Source of the DNA: Clostridiales bacterium | GTDB lineage: Bacteria; Bacillota; Clostridia; Oscillospirales; CAG-272 | Assembly (NCBI GenBank): GCA_016282315.1 | Contig: JAEEKG010000092.1 | Location: forward strand, 1 to 44,443 | Length of the DNA: 44,443 bases | Direction of reading: 5' to 3' | Made by a program: the position numbers and the translations under genes | Part shown: one piece after another, positions 24,751 to 32,680 of the stretch | Position numbering within the stretch: the stretch's first letter is position 1 | Layout of the letters: each line of letters starts with the position of its first letter | The notes under the pieces: generated by a model | What the model was told of the DNA's origin: nothing | The model's database searches: none | Seen by the model: only the letters and a program-made list of their open reading frames with translations

Positions 24751-25807
24751 CGTCGCTTTCACACCCCAATACTTCAAGATAAGCATTATTCAATTGATTC
24801 AACACAACACTGCTAACGTAATTGTTCGCAACTTTGCTAAATAACCATTCTGACATTTTTTTCCTCGTTTCAAATGGCATTATCGTGTCAATCGCCCTAA
24901 TCAACAATTCAGTTTTTGGTGAATCAACAACTATTCCTCCAAGATTTTCTAGCATGTCCATATTTGCACCAACATTAGTGGTAATGACGGGCAACCCTCT
25001 TGCCATGCTTTCCAACACCACCATAGAGAAACCTTCAGAGTATGAAGGAAAAAACAAAAAATCTGCCATATCCATTGTTTCAATTATTTTTGCTTGTTCA
25101 ACTTCTCCATGCAAGTTAATATTGCTTGGTAAATTTGACAAATCAATAGATTCGTCAACTTTACCAAATAATTCGAAATCAATATCCTTTCTCTTGTTGG
25201 CGCATTCAATTATTTCAAAAATGCCCTTCTCTTTTTTTATATGTCCAACGAATAGTGCCTTGTCGCATTCTTTTCTTACTATCTTCTTATTTAACCTCTT
25301 ATCATCAATAAAGTTTGGTAAAACATCAATACTAGTTTGTTTATTTATTCGCGATAAAAAATCCTTGGAGAAACCATTTAACACCAGTACTTTGTTTGCC
25401 CTCTTCAAGATAAATCCCAAAAAGAGTTTAGGCAAAAAACTATTTCCAATTTGGTATTCAACATTGGAATGAAATTCAATCACAACCGGAATGTTCTTTG
25501 TTTTGCAAATGAATACAATCAAAGCATCTCTTACAACCCCAAATTTAGTCCCAGACGAGTTTATATGGGCTATGTCAATACCATTTTTAATGCTTTTTTT
25601 TATTTTTCGGATAACAATATTAGTTCGCCTAAATTCATCTTTAATCGAAGTCTTATTGTTTATGTTTTTACTTCTCGCTCCTACCAATGATGTGTTTACT
25701 ACGTTTAATACGTAATTATAATCGTCAGCATGATTTATGAATGATTTTGTCCAACTTGCCATTCCTCCTATTGGTGGCGGCAATGGCGAAACCAGTAATA
25801 TTCGCAT
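24737..25807 (-). CDS. GT4-family glycosyltransferase
   Basis: A 356-residue GT-B enzyme. The N-terminal PLPPPIGGMASW loop, FVGHIKKEKG and PSYSEGFSMVVLESMARGLPVI (the EX7E motif) are typical of GT4. It adds a sugar to the growing lipid-linked unit in the cytoplasm; donor and acceptor are unknown. AAGAGG precedes the ATG. Confidence 0.88.
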   Translation of the reverse strand: MRILLVSPLPPPIGGMASWTKSFINHADDYNYVLNVVNTSLVGARSKNINNKTSIKDEFRRTNIVIRKIKKSIKNGIDIAHINSSGTKFGVVRDALIVFICKTKNIPVVIEFHSNVEYQIGNSFLPKLFLGFILKRANKVLVLNGFSKDFLSRINKQTSIDVLPNFIDDKRLNKKIVRKECDKALFVGHIKKEKGIFEIIECANKRKDIDFELFGKVDESIDLSNLPSNINLHGEVEQAKIIETMDMADFLFFPSYSEGFSMVVLESMARGLPVITTNVGANMDMLENLGGIVVDSPKTELLIRAIDTIMPFETRKKMSEWLFSKVANNYVSSVVLNQLNNAYLEVLGCESDDDAK

Positions 25808-25847
25808 TTAAAAACCTCTTAACATTACAAATTAACAAAAAGCCTTT

Positions 25848-27059
25848 TCATAAGTCTAATTGTTTATTTTTTTCCACCTCTGCATTTAGCAAATTTAACA
25901 GTTTTGCGAAAAAAGCTTTTTTGCTAAAAAACTTCTCGTAATATTTTTTTGAGTTAATTGACATTTGCAGCTTATTGTTGTTGTTGCAAAAAAGTCTTAT
26001 ATTCTCTACCAAATCACTAACATTGGAAGCCTCTCCACAATATCCACAATCTGCTTCTTTAATAATTATTGATGTTTCACCGTCGATTGCTCCTATAATT
26101 GGTTTTCCAGCAGCCATATATGATTGAATTTTGCCTGGTAGGGTTAGATTTAGTGTTGAACCTTTCTTCAAAGTAATCAGCATTGCATCTGCTTTTGAAT
26201 AATACTTTGGCATCTCTTCAACAGGGCATCGACCATAAAAAAAGACGTTGGTTAAACCGCTCGCTTTGGTCTTCAATCGCTCTAGTTCAGTGCCTCCTCC
26301 AACAATATGAAACTGAATTTTCTCTGCTTGAAGAATACTAGCCGCATTAATAATTGTATCAACATCTTGAGCAACCCCAATATTTCCCGCAAATAACAAA
26401 TTAATTGTTTCATCTGCATTACAGTTTGGAACATGTTCAAACAAGCTTTCAGCATATTGCGGGAGATAATCAATAAGACAATCATCAACAAAAAACTCTT
26501 TTTTAAGATAACTCTTAAATGAACGACTAGTTACAAAGATATAATCCATTGATTTGTATATACGTTTAGAAATCGCATGAAAAAATCTATACACAATGGA
26601 TCCCTTTTTTACCCCCCCGACGCAAACACTCTCGGGCCACAAATCAAGGCAATACATTACTGCTGGAACTCTGAATATTTTTTTATACTCGATGGCCGGT
26701 TTTGCCATCATTATTGGACTTAATTGATAAGTGAACACCACATCAAATTTCTTTCCATTTGATGTAGCCATTTTCTTTACATATTTAATAGCTTCGTGTG
26801 AATATGAGAAGTAATTAAGCAGACGAAACAACGGTCCCGTTTTTCTAGGAATTATGTGGCAACGATGAACAACAACACCATTTATTATTTCATCAGAATG
26901 ATTATGATTTTCGTAACCACTATAAATATAACCTTCTGGATAATTTGGTTCTCCAGTAATGACCATCACTTCATTTCCACATTTCACCAATTCCTCACAA
27001 ATATCAGTAATCCTAAATGGCTCTGGGTAATAATACTGACATACCACTAAAACTTTCAT
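25848..27059 (-). CDS. WbuB-like GT4 glycosyltransferase
   Basis: A 403-residue enzyme with the WbuB look: VVCQYYYPEPFRITDI at the start, YCLDLWPES in the middle and LPGKIQSYMAAGKPIIG near the C-terminus. WbuB homologues transfer L-FucNAc in loci that contain the FnlA-FnlB-FnlC (CapE-F-G) genes, and those are present here, so L-FucNAc transfer is a reasonable inference. It overlaps the initiating transferase by 4 bases (ATGA). Confidence 0.85.
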   Translation of the reverse strand: MKVLVVCQYYYPEPFRITDICEELVKCGNEVMVITGEPNYPEGYIYSGYENHNHSDEIINGVVVHRCHIIPRKTGPLFRLLNYFSYSHEAIKYVKKMATSNGKKFDVVFTYQLSPIMMAKPAIEYKKIFRVPAVMYCLDLWPESVCVGGVKKGSIVYRFFHAISKRIYKSMDYIFVTSRSFKSYLKKEFFVDDCLIDYLPQYAESLFEHVPNCNADETINLLFAGNIGVAQDVDTIINAASILQAEKIQFHIVGGGTELERLKTKASGLTNVFFYGRCPVEEMPKYYSKADAMLITLKKGSTLNLTLPGKIQSYMAAGKPIIGAIDGETSIIIKEADCGYCGEASNVSDLVENIRLFCNNNNKLQMSINSKKYYEKFFSKKAFFAKLLNLLNAEVEKNKQLDL

Positions 27060-27679
27060 TTAGTACTGATCTCCTTTTTTCCTTTATTAAGTTCTCCAGT
27101 TCCGCCTTCAACGACTCCTTCATGTTTCAAAACACTCTTGATTGTTCCAAAAAAGCATTTGCAATCAAAGCCGAAGCTCATTTTTTCAACGTATTCCCCA
27201 TCCAGTTTTGCTTTCACCGGAATTTCAAGTTCGTCTCTTCCGTTTATTTGCGCCCAACCGGTCAGTCCGGGCTTTACGTCATTAGCGCCGTACTTGTCCC
27301 GCTCTTCAATCAGGTCATATTGATTCCAGAGAGCTGGTCGTGGACCGATAATACTCATCTGCGAGGCGGCTATGTTTAGGATCTGGGGTAGTTCGTCCAA
27401 ACTGGCGCGACGTTCGAAGCGCTGCCACCGGGTAAGCATATCTTCTGCCTTGAACTGGTGCGTTGGAGTATCGTGTGGAACATTGGTCGGCATAGAACGA
27501 AACTTAATAATCGTAAACTCTTTTTTATGTATCCCAATTCTTCTCTGCTTAAAAAAAACCGGACCCGGTGAATCAATTTTAATTATTATTGCAATCACAA
27601 GCATCGGAATAGCCAAGACAATGATTCCTATAATTGATAAAACTAAATCAAGTAATCTTTTCACAAAACGTTTATACAT
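27056..27679 (-). CDS. Initiating phosphoglycosyl transferase (PglC/CapM type)
   Basis: A 207-residue monotopic phosphoglycosyl transferase. An N-terminal re-entrant hydrophobic helix (LLDLVLSIIGIIVLA) is followed by PGPVFFKQRRIG, FRSM, RRASLDELPQ (catalytic D-E pair) and IIGPRPALWNQ. It transfers the first sugar-1-phosphate to undecaprenyl phosphate, plausibly diacetamido-bacillosamine given PglF, PglE and PglD. The middle of the gene is clearly more GC-rich than its neighbours. TAATG couples it to the acetyltransferase. Confidence 0.92.
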   Translation of the reverse strand: MYKRFVKRLLDLVLSIIGIIVLAIPMLVIAIIIKIDSPGPVFFKQRRIGIHKKEFTIIKFRSMPTNVPHDTPTHQFKAEDMLTRWQRFERRASLDELPQILNIAASQMSIIGPRPALWNQYDLIEERDKYGANDVKPGLTGWAQINGRDELEIPVKAKLDGEYVEKMSFGFDCKCFFGTIKSVLKHEGVVEGGTGELNKGKKEISTK

Positions 27680-28299
27680 TAATTCTCGACGTCTCCATTC
27701 GATGTAATATTCATGGGCTCGCCCTTAAAAACAAGTTCACCATTTTGATTTTCAAGAGTGAAACTAAATGGTGTCTTACGAACCACTTCATTTGGCTGAG
27801 TTTTCGTAAAGTTAGGCAATAATGCTCCAGGCATAACAACTGTCCCGCATTGAAGGTTACAGTAATCTGCGACAAAAGTGTTATGATCAATAACAGCCCC
27901 CGCAAGCACAAACGCTCCTTCACCAATATGCGAATTTGCGTTGATGGCCACCATTGGTGAAACGACAACTCCTCTTCCCAGTTGCGAGGACGTGCTAACA
28001 TAAGCGCGGTTTGAAACTATTGTCGGAATATTATAACCTGCTTCTAACAACTTCTTAGTCCATTCCATGCGAATCTCTGGTTCACCAATAGAAACAATAG
28101 CATGACTGTAGTCAACAACTAATTTTTCATAATCACACAGCTTTCCTATGGATTGCTCGTGATAATTACCTTCAAACTCTCCTTTGTCAAATGTGTCATC
28201 TAAGAAATCTATTTTTTCAAATACTCCCTTTTCTAGAGCGATTTCCTTTACTACTGTACCAAACATTCCGGCACCAAGAATCAATAAATTCTTATTCAT
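27679..28299 (-). CDS. PglD/NeuD-like sugar N- or O-acetyltransferase
   Basis: A 206-residue protein with an N-terminal nucleotide-binding half (LLILGAGMFGTVVKEIA) and a C-terminal hexapeptide left-handed helix (VVVSPMVAINANSHIGEGAF). This two-part layout is that of PglD and NeuD. With PglF- and PglE-like genes upstream, acetylation of the 4-amino sugar to UDP-diNAcBac is likely. TTAGGAG precedes the ATG. Confidence 0.85.
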   Translation of the reverse strand: MNKNLLILGAGMFGTVVKEIALEKGVFEKIDFLDDTFDKGEFEGNYHEQSIGKLCDYEKLVVDYSHAIVSIGEPEIRMEWTKKLLEAGYNIPTIVSNRAYVSTSSQLGRGVVVSPMVAINANSHIGEGAFVLAGAVIDHNTFVADYCNLQCGTVVMPGALLPNFTKTQPNEVVRKTPFSFTLENQNGELVFKGEPMNITSNGDVEN

Positions 28300-28378
28300 A
28301 ATGCACTCCTAACCCAAATAATATAATTAACAAACCAGCTTGATTTGCGATTGTTTTTGTGTTTTACTAATTTTTGAC

Positions 28379-28407
28379 TTGACAATATTGACTTTATGTG
28401 CTAACAT
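28379..28407 (+). promoter_or_regulatory. Plus-strand promoter-like sequence
   Basis: TTGACA (28379-28384), 17 bases, then TAACAT with an extended TG one base upstream. It faces against the operon. No gene follows on this strand, so it may drive an antisense RNA or be accidental. Three TTGAC units stand in tandem here. Confidence 0.35.
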
Positions 28408-28440
28408 TATTATCGTGGGGATGATATGCCAAAATCTCCT

Positions 28441-28470
28441 TACACGCATGCGCATGCGCACGTGCGCGCA
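28441..28470. repeat. 30-base alternating purine/pyrimidine tract
   Basis: Every base from 28441 to 28470 alternates pyrimidine and purine, mostly GC, CA and TG steps, including GCATGCGCATGCGC and CACGTGCGCGC. Such tracts can adopt Z-DNA under supercoiling. It stands out in an AT-rich region. Confidence 0.8.
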
Positions 28471-28472
28471 GG

Positions 28473-28508
28473 AAAAAGAGAGAGATACAAAACTCCCTTG
28501 TATCTCTC
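28473..28508 (-). terminator. Rho-independent terminator
   Basis: On the minus strand GAGAGATACAA (28508-28498) pairs perfectly with TTGTATCTCTC (28490-28480) around a 7-base loop and is followed by TCTTTTT. An 11-bp stem. It would end transcripts arriving from the right, before the pglD-like gene. Confidence 0.75.
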
Positions 28509-28680
28509 ACCAAAGTTCATTATACAATCTGCTGTTTTCACATTTTGATTTGGGACAAAAATCTTGTCTATGTAACAGTGAATACAACAACAAAACCGAT
28601 GAGAAAGTTCTTAATCCATCGTTCTTTTGATCTGTTTTCAAATACGTTGTTGTTCCAATTCTCGCTCTGCTTATGTACAT
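28507..28680 (-). CDS. Small hypothetical open frame (57 codons)
   Basis: A short frame from ATG at 28680 to TGA at 28507-28509, whose stop touches the base of the terminator stem. The protein would be basic with two Cys (FCPKSKC) and a short hydrophobic stretch (SSVLLLYSLL). I do not recognise it. GGGG lies about 11-14 bases before the ATG, a weak ribosome binding site. Promoter-like boxes upstream and a terminator downstream make a compact unit of about 235 bases; it may equally be a non-coding RNA or chance. Confidence 0.3.
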   Translation of the reverse strand: MYISRARIGTTTYLKTDQKNDGLRTFSSVLLLYSLLHRQDFCPKSKCENSRLYNELW

Positions 28681-28713
28681 GACTTTTTCGCCCCGTTTTC
28701 CGAATCGGATAAG

Positions 28714-28742
28714 AGTATAATAACTTAATTATATTCTATCAG
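28714..28742 (-). promoter_or_regulatory. Promoter-like pair before the small open frame
   Basis: On the minus strand CTGATA (28737-28742), 17 bases, then TATACT (28714-28719). Four of six -35 positions match and the -10 is good. Expected start near 28707. Confidence 0.45.
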
Positions 28743-28886
28743 AAAAAGCCTTAAAAGTCAAGCAAAATCGAGAATTTACAAATGTGTATTTTCCAAAAAC
28801 AGAATAGGTAAAGATAACGCGACTTTTATTGTGCTCTCCGTTTAGATTAAAAGCTTTTATTTACTCTCAAACCCATCGTTTTGAGG

Positions 28887-29300
28887 TCAAATAACAACCT
28901 TTAAGCCACTTTTCGGACTTGTCCCTATTATCGCACCAGCTAAACTGGTTGATCTCAAGAATTTTCCGTATATGTTCAATCTTTGTTCATCTGGAAGTAA
29001 GTCTCCAAACTCATCTTTCTTGTTTGACATAGTCCTAAACTTTATCAACTTAAAAATCTTCTCGTTTCCATCTTTGTCTTTTTTACCAGGTCTTTTTTGA
29101 ACAAAAAATGGATTTCCTTTCAAAAATATCGAACCTAAAAGACTCAATACCAAAAAGATTGGAGACAAGATTAAAATCGCCAATTCTGAAAGAACTATAT
29201 CCCAGAATCGCTTAAAGAAAGGATAGTAGAACAACCAAGATAGTATAAACAAAAGGAGCATGCTACCAAGGACAATTATTAATTTCCAGTACCACTCCAT
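28887..29300 (-). pseudogene. Truncated initiating phosphoglycosyl transferase
   Basis: A 137-codon remnant. It has an N-terminal membrane helix plus the re-entrant helix, NPFFVQKRPGKKDKDG, KLIKFRTM and LRSTSL, so it starts as a normal bacterial sugar transferase. Right after LRSTSL, where DELP and the GPRP motif should follow, the sequence changes to an unrelated 17-residue tail and stops. About one third of the enzyme, including the catalytic Asp-Glu pair, is missing, so it should be inactive. It follows the aminotransferase with a TAATG overlap. An intact transferase of a different subgroup lies downstream at 27056. Confidence 0.8.
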
Positions 29301-30580
29301 TATCCAAAACACCTCTTAATTACTTCAATAATTCTATCCTGCTCATCTGTTGTCATTTTATTATCGCTTGGCAAGCACAATCCTCTTTCAAAGATATCCG
29401 CACCAATATCTTGAACTCCGCCAACAATATACGCGTTGGTTCTGCATCTAATAGTTCCATCTCTTCCAATACAGTCATGCATTCTGTACAACGGTTGCAT
29501 GTGCATTGGCTTCCAAATTGGACGGCCTTCAGCATTCAAACTGGCAATAGCTTCAAGTATTTCTGTTGGGCATGTCTTGCCTTTTTCTTGTATGTAAAGC
29601 GCTTTTGAGTCATCCCTGACTTGTTTGCACATGTACTCTTTGTCTATAATCAAGCAACTTAACCAATAATTCGGATTTGTCCCATCGGTAATCGGATTCA
29701 TCTTGATAGGGAGATTCTTTAATCCTTCTGTGTATCTTTTGTATACATCTTTCTTTTGAACAATGTGTTCTTCAAGGTAATTATACTGACCACGGATAAC
29801 ACCGGCAACAACATTACTCATCCTGTAGTTATATCCAACTTCTTCGTGTTGATACCAAGGAGCATTTTCTCTCGCTTGTGTTGACCATTTTCTAGCCTTG
29901 TTTGCTACTTCCAAGTCATTTGTCAGCAAACAACCACCGGATGATCCTGTGATAATCTTATTTCCATTAAATGAGATAGTAGCATAATCACCAATGGAGC
30001 CACATTGTTTACCATTAACTGTTGCTCCCATCGCCTCTGCGGCATCTTCTATGAGTAATGCCCCGTGTTTTTCACATATTTCCTTTATTAAGTCTATTCT
30101 TCCTGGGAAACCATACAACTCTGCAGAAACAACGAGTTTAACATCAGGATAAAGATTAAATGCTTTTTCAAGAGCAACTGGATCCATATTCCAAGATTCT
30201 TCTTCGGTGTCAATGAAAACAGGAATGCCACCTTCATAAACCACAGGGTTCAATGTCGCATCAAATGTCATATCTGAGCAAAATACTCTTTTACCTTCTA
30301 ATGTTCCGTGACTAATCTGAGGTCTGCCATACAATCTTTCACCTGCAAACTTGACGCACAAATGAAGAGCAGATGTACAATTGCAAAGGCCAACAGCATA
30401 TTTAACACCAGCTTTTTCAGCTGCTATTCGTTCAACCTCATTAATATTTTCACCAACTGTTGACATCCAGTTGGTATTATACGCATCAGTCATGTATTTA
30501 AGTTCTTCTCCGTGCATTGTTGGAGAAGCTAAATATATTTTATGATCGAATGGCTTTATATCATCATGTTTTGTGTACAT
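29300..30580 (-). CDS. DegT/PglE-family sugar aminotransferase
   Basis: A 426-residue PLP enzyme. Landmarks are CNCTSALHL, IEDAAEAMGATVNG and SFNGNKIITGSSGG, with Lys208 as the likely PLP lysine. It fits enzymes that aminate 4-keto-6-deoxy UDP-sugars, the step after a PglF-type dehydratase, which is the gene directly upstream. The start at 30580 is chosen because AAGGA lies before it; the frame opens further upstream to 30631 without a ribosome binding site. Confidence 0.88.
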   Translation of the reverse strand: MYTKHDDIKPFDHKIYLASPTMHGEELKYMTDAYNTNWMSTVGENINEVERIAAEKAGVKYAVGLCNCTSALHLCVKFAGERLYGRPQISHGTLEGKRVFCSDMTFDATLNPVVYEGGIPVFIDTEEESWNMDPVALEKAFNLYPDVKLVVSAELYGFPGRIDLIKEICEKHGALLIEDAAEAMGATVNGKQCGSIGDYATISFNGNKIITGSSGGCLLTNDLEVANKARKWSTQARENAPWYQHEEVGYNYRMSNVVAGVIRGQYNYLEEHIVQKKDVYKRYTEGLKNLPIKMNPITDGTNPNYWLSCLIIDKEYMCKQVRDDSKALYIQEKGKTCPTEILEAIASLNAEGRPIWKPMHMQPLYRMHDCIGRDGTIRCRTNAYIVGGVQDIGADIFERGLCLPSDNKMTTDEQDRIIEVIKRCFG

Positions 30581-30661
30581 TATAATTGCTTCCTTTGTCA
30601 TTTGCTGCCCGTATATCGCTGGAAGGTACAAACAGCATAAGTCGTAATGCTTTAAGATAAA

Positions 30662-32611
30662 TCAACAACACTTGTATGTTGTCACTATGTTTGCTACTGA
30701 ATGTTTGATGTCATCATTGTTATTGTAAGCGACCAACATCAACTGCTGAAGTTTTTGAATAAATTCATTGGAATCAAAATGAATCGGACAACCTATGAAA
30801 ATTAGTTTATTTGCTGTTGTCTTTAATCCTTCTTCTGCCATTAATTTCTCTTCAAATAATTTTTCACCCGGTCTAAGACCTGTGTATTCAATCTTTATAT
30901 CAACATCGGGAGTAAAACCGGATAGCTTTATCAAGTTTCTCGCCAATGTATCAATTTTCATTGGTGTTCCCATGTCTAGAACAAATATTTCTCCGCCTTT
31001 AGCATATACACCTGCTTGCAGTACTAAAGATACCGCTTCAGGTATTGTCATAAAGTATCGGATAATATCTGGATGAGTTACCGTAACAGGACCACCCTTT
31101 TCTATCTGTTCTTTGAATCTCGGAACAACTGAGCCATTACTTCCTAATACATTACCGAATCTGACTGCTACAAATTCAGTAGTCGGTTTTTCCGGCAAAG
31201 AAGGCATATCACTCATGCTCCCATCTTCATCGTGTTCATGAACATGGAGTTTAGGCAATTCATATGCTTTCCCTTCCTTTATTTTCTGAGCAAATGTCTG
31301 AATGACCATTTCACACAAACGTTTGCTTGCACCCATTATATTCGTTGGATTAACTGCTTTGTCCGTAGATATCAAAACAAAGCGTTTACAGCCATTTGCC
31401 ATTGCAGCATATGCAGTTTTGTATGTACCAATTGTGTTGTTTTTTATAGCCTCGTTTGGACTATCTTCCATAAGCGGTACATGTTTGTGAGCAGCAGCGT
31501 GGTAAACTATATCTGGTTTATACTTGCTGAATACCTGATTAATTCTCTCACTATCCCTGACTGAACCAATCAAAACTTCTAAATTCAAATTAGGATATTT
31601 GTCTTTAAGTTCAAGCTGAATAGCATAAGCGTTATTTTCGTAAATGTCAAATATAATAAGTTGCTTAGGGTTGTGAGCTGCTACCTGTCTACAGAGTTCA
31701 CTGCCAATAGAGCCGCCACCACCAGTAACAAGAATTACTTTCCCTGAAATGAACGAGAATATCTCATCCATGTTTACTTTAATAGGATCTCTTCCAAGCA
31801 AGTCGACAATGTCGACCTCTTTCATTGCATTAACTGTTACTTCACCTAGTGCCAATTGATACATTCCGGGCAAGTTGCTCAATTTGCAACCTGTTTCTTT
31901 ACAGATGTTCAATATATCTCTTTTTTGTTCAGCTGATGCACTAGGTATTGCAACATATATCTTGTTGATTTTGTATCTTTCAACAGTCAATAGGATATCA
32001 TCTCTAGTGCCAACAATCGGAACACCATCAATGGATAAACCTTGTTTTTTAGGATCATCATCAATTATGCAAACTACTCTGTCGTTTATTTCCCTGGACA
32101 CTTGGATATCTCTCAATAACATCTGAGCAGCCTGTCCTGCTCCAATCATCATCACCCTATCAGCTGTCTCTTTGTCTTTTCTGCTTTTGAGTGACAAAAT
32201 AGTGAATAGTCGAATTGAAAATCTCGACACAGACAAAAAAGCAAATTGAATTAAAGCGCCTACTGCATAACAAGATATCGGTAAACCTGCTGACAACACC
32301 ACACTTAGCAATATATAGATTACACATGTACCTACCGAAGCAATTACTACTCGAATAAGTTCACTATAACTGGCATACGTCCATATGCTGCTATACAGCT
32401 TACAAAAATAGAAAACAACTATTCCCAGAGCCAGATAGAATGGTAAAATCTTTAAAAAACTTTGAATATAATGGCTATCTATATGGCTGTATTGAAAGTC
32501 AAACCTTACCCAAATGGCTAGTCCATAAGACAATGTCATTATGACCAAGTCTACAAAGACAAATAGCAATGAACGCCATCTAAAGTGTTGTTTGTTTAAT
32601 TCTTTGCCCAT
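30662..32611 (-). CDS. Membrane-bound UDP-GlcNAc 4,6-dehydratase (PglF/CapD-like)
   Basis: A 649-residue protein of full family length. Four N-terminal membrane segments (about residues 10-140) precede a CoA-binding-like Rossmann domain (MMIGAGQAAQMLL) and an SDR domain (VTGGGGSIGSEL; STDKAVNPTNIMGASK). It dehydrates UDP-GlcNAc to the 4-keto-6-deoxy sugar for bacillosamine-type amino sugars. It lies between BY-kinase and the aminotransferase. GGAAG precedes the ATG. Confidence 0.92.
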   Translation of the reverse strand: MGKELNKQHFRWRSLLFVFVDLVIMTLSYGLAIWVRFDFQYSHIDSHYIQSFLKILPFYLALGIVVFYFCKLYSSIWTYASYSELIRVVIASVGTCVIYILLSVVLSAGLPISCYAVGALIQFAFLSVSRFSIRLFTILSLKSRKDKETADRVMMIGAGQAAQMLLRDIQVSREINDRVVCIIDDDPKKQGLSIDGVPIVGTRDDILLTVERYKINKIYVAIPSASAEQKRDILNICKETGCKLSNLPGMYQLALGEVTVNAMKEVDIVDLLGRDPIKVNMDEIFSFISGKVILVTGGGGSIGSELCRQVAAHNPKQLIIFDIYENNAYAIQLELKDKYPNLNLEVLIGSVRDSERINQVFSKYKPDIVYHAAAHKHVPLMEDSPNEAIKNNTIGTYKTAYAAMANGCKRFVLISTDKAVNPTNIMGASKRLCEMVIQTFAQKIKEGKAYELPKLHVHEHDEDGSMSDMPSLPEKPTTEFVAVRFGNVLGSNGSVVPRFKEQIEKGGPVTVTHPDIIRYFMTIPEAVSLVLQAGVYAKGGEIFVLDMGTPMKIDTLARNLIKLSGFTPDVDIKIEYTGLRPGEKLFEEKLMAEEGLKTTANKLIFIGCPIHFDSNEFIQKLQQLMLVAYNNNDDIKHSVANIVTTYKCC

Positions 32612-32680
32612 TTTGCACTTCCATAGAATGTATTTTCGACTCTAATACTCTAGAGTAGTCACGATTGTCTAAATTGATTG

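Larger units (their letters stand above)
28300..28886. other. Intergenic interval inside the polysaccharide locus
   Basis: About 590 bases without a large gene in an otherwise tightly packed locus. It holds a plus-strand promoter-like pair (28379-28407), a 30-base alternating purine/pyrimidine tract (28441-28470), a minus-strand terminator (28473-28508), a 57-codon open frame with its own promoter-like pair (28507-28742) and, at 28865-28884, the small hairpin CTCAAA/TTTGAG on the minus strand. It follows a truncated transferase gene, so it is likely a recombination junction. Confidence 0.6.

Noticed and set aside
28340..28630. 96-codon plus-strand frame after the plus-strand promoter
   Set aside because: It crosses the alternating tract and the terminator hairpin, and its sequence is not protein-like.
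28847..28884. Possible CRISPR repeat
   Set aside because: Only one copy, no spacers and no cas gene in the window; listed only as a low-interest observation.
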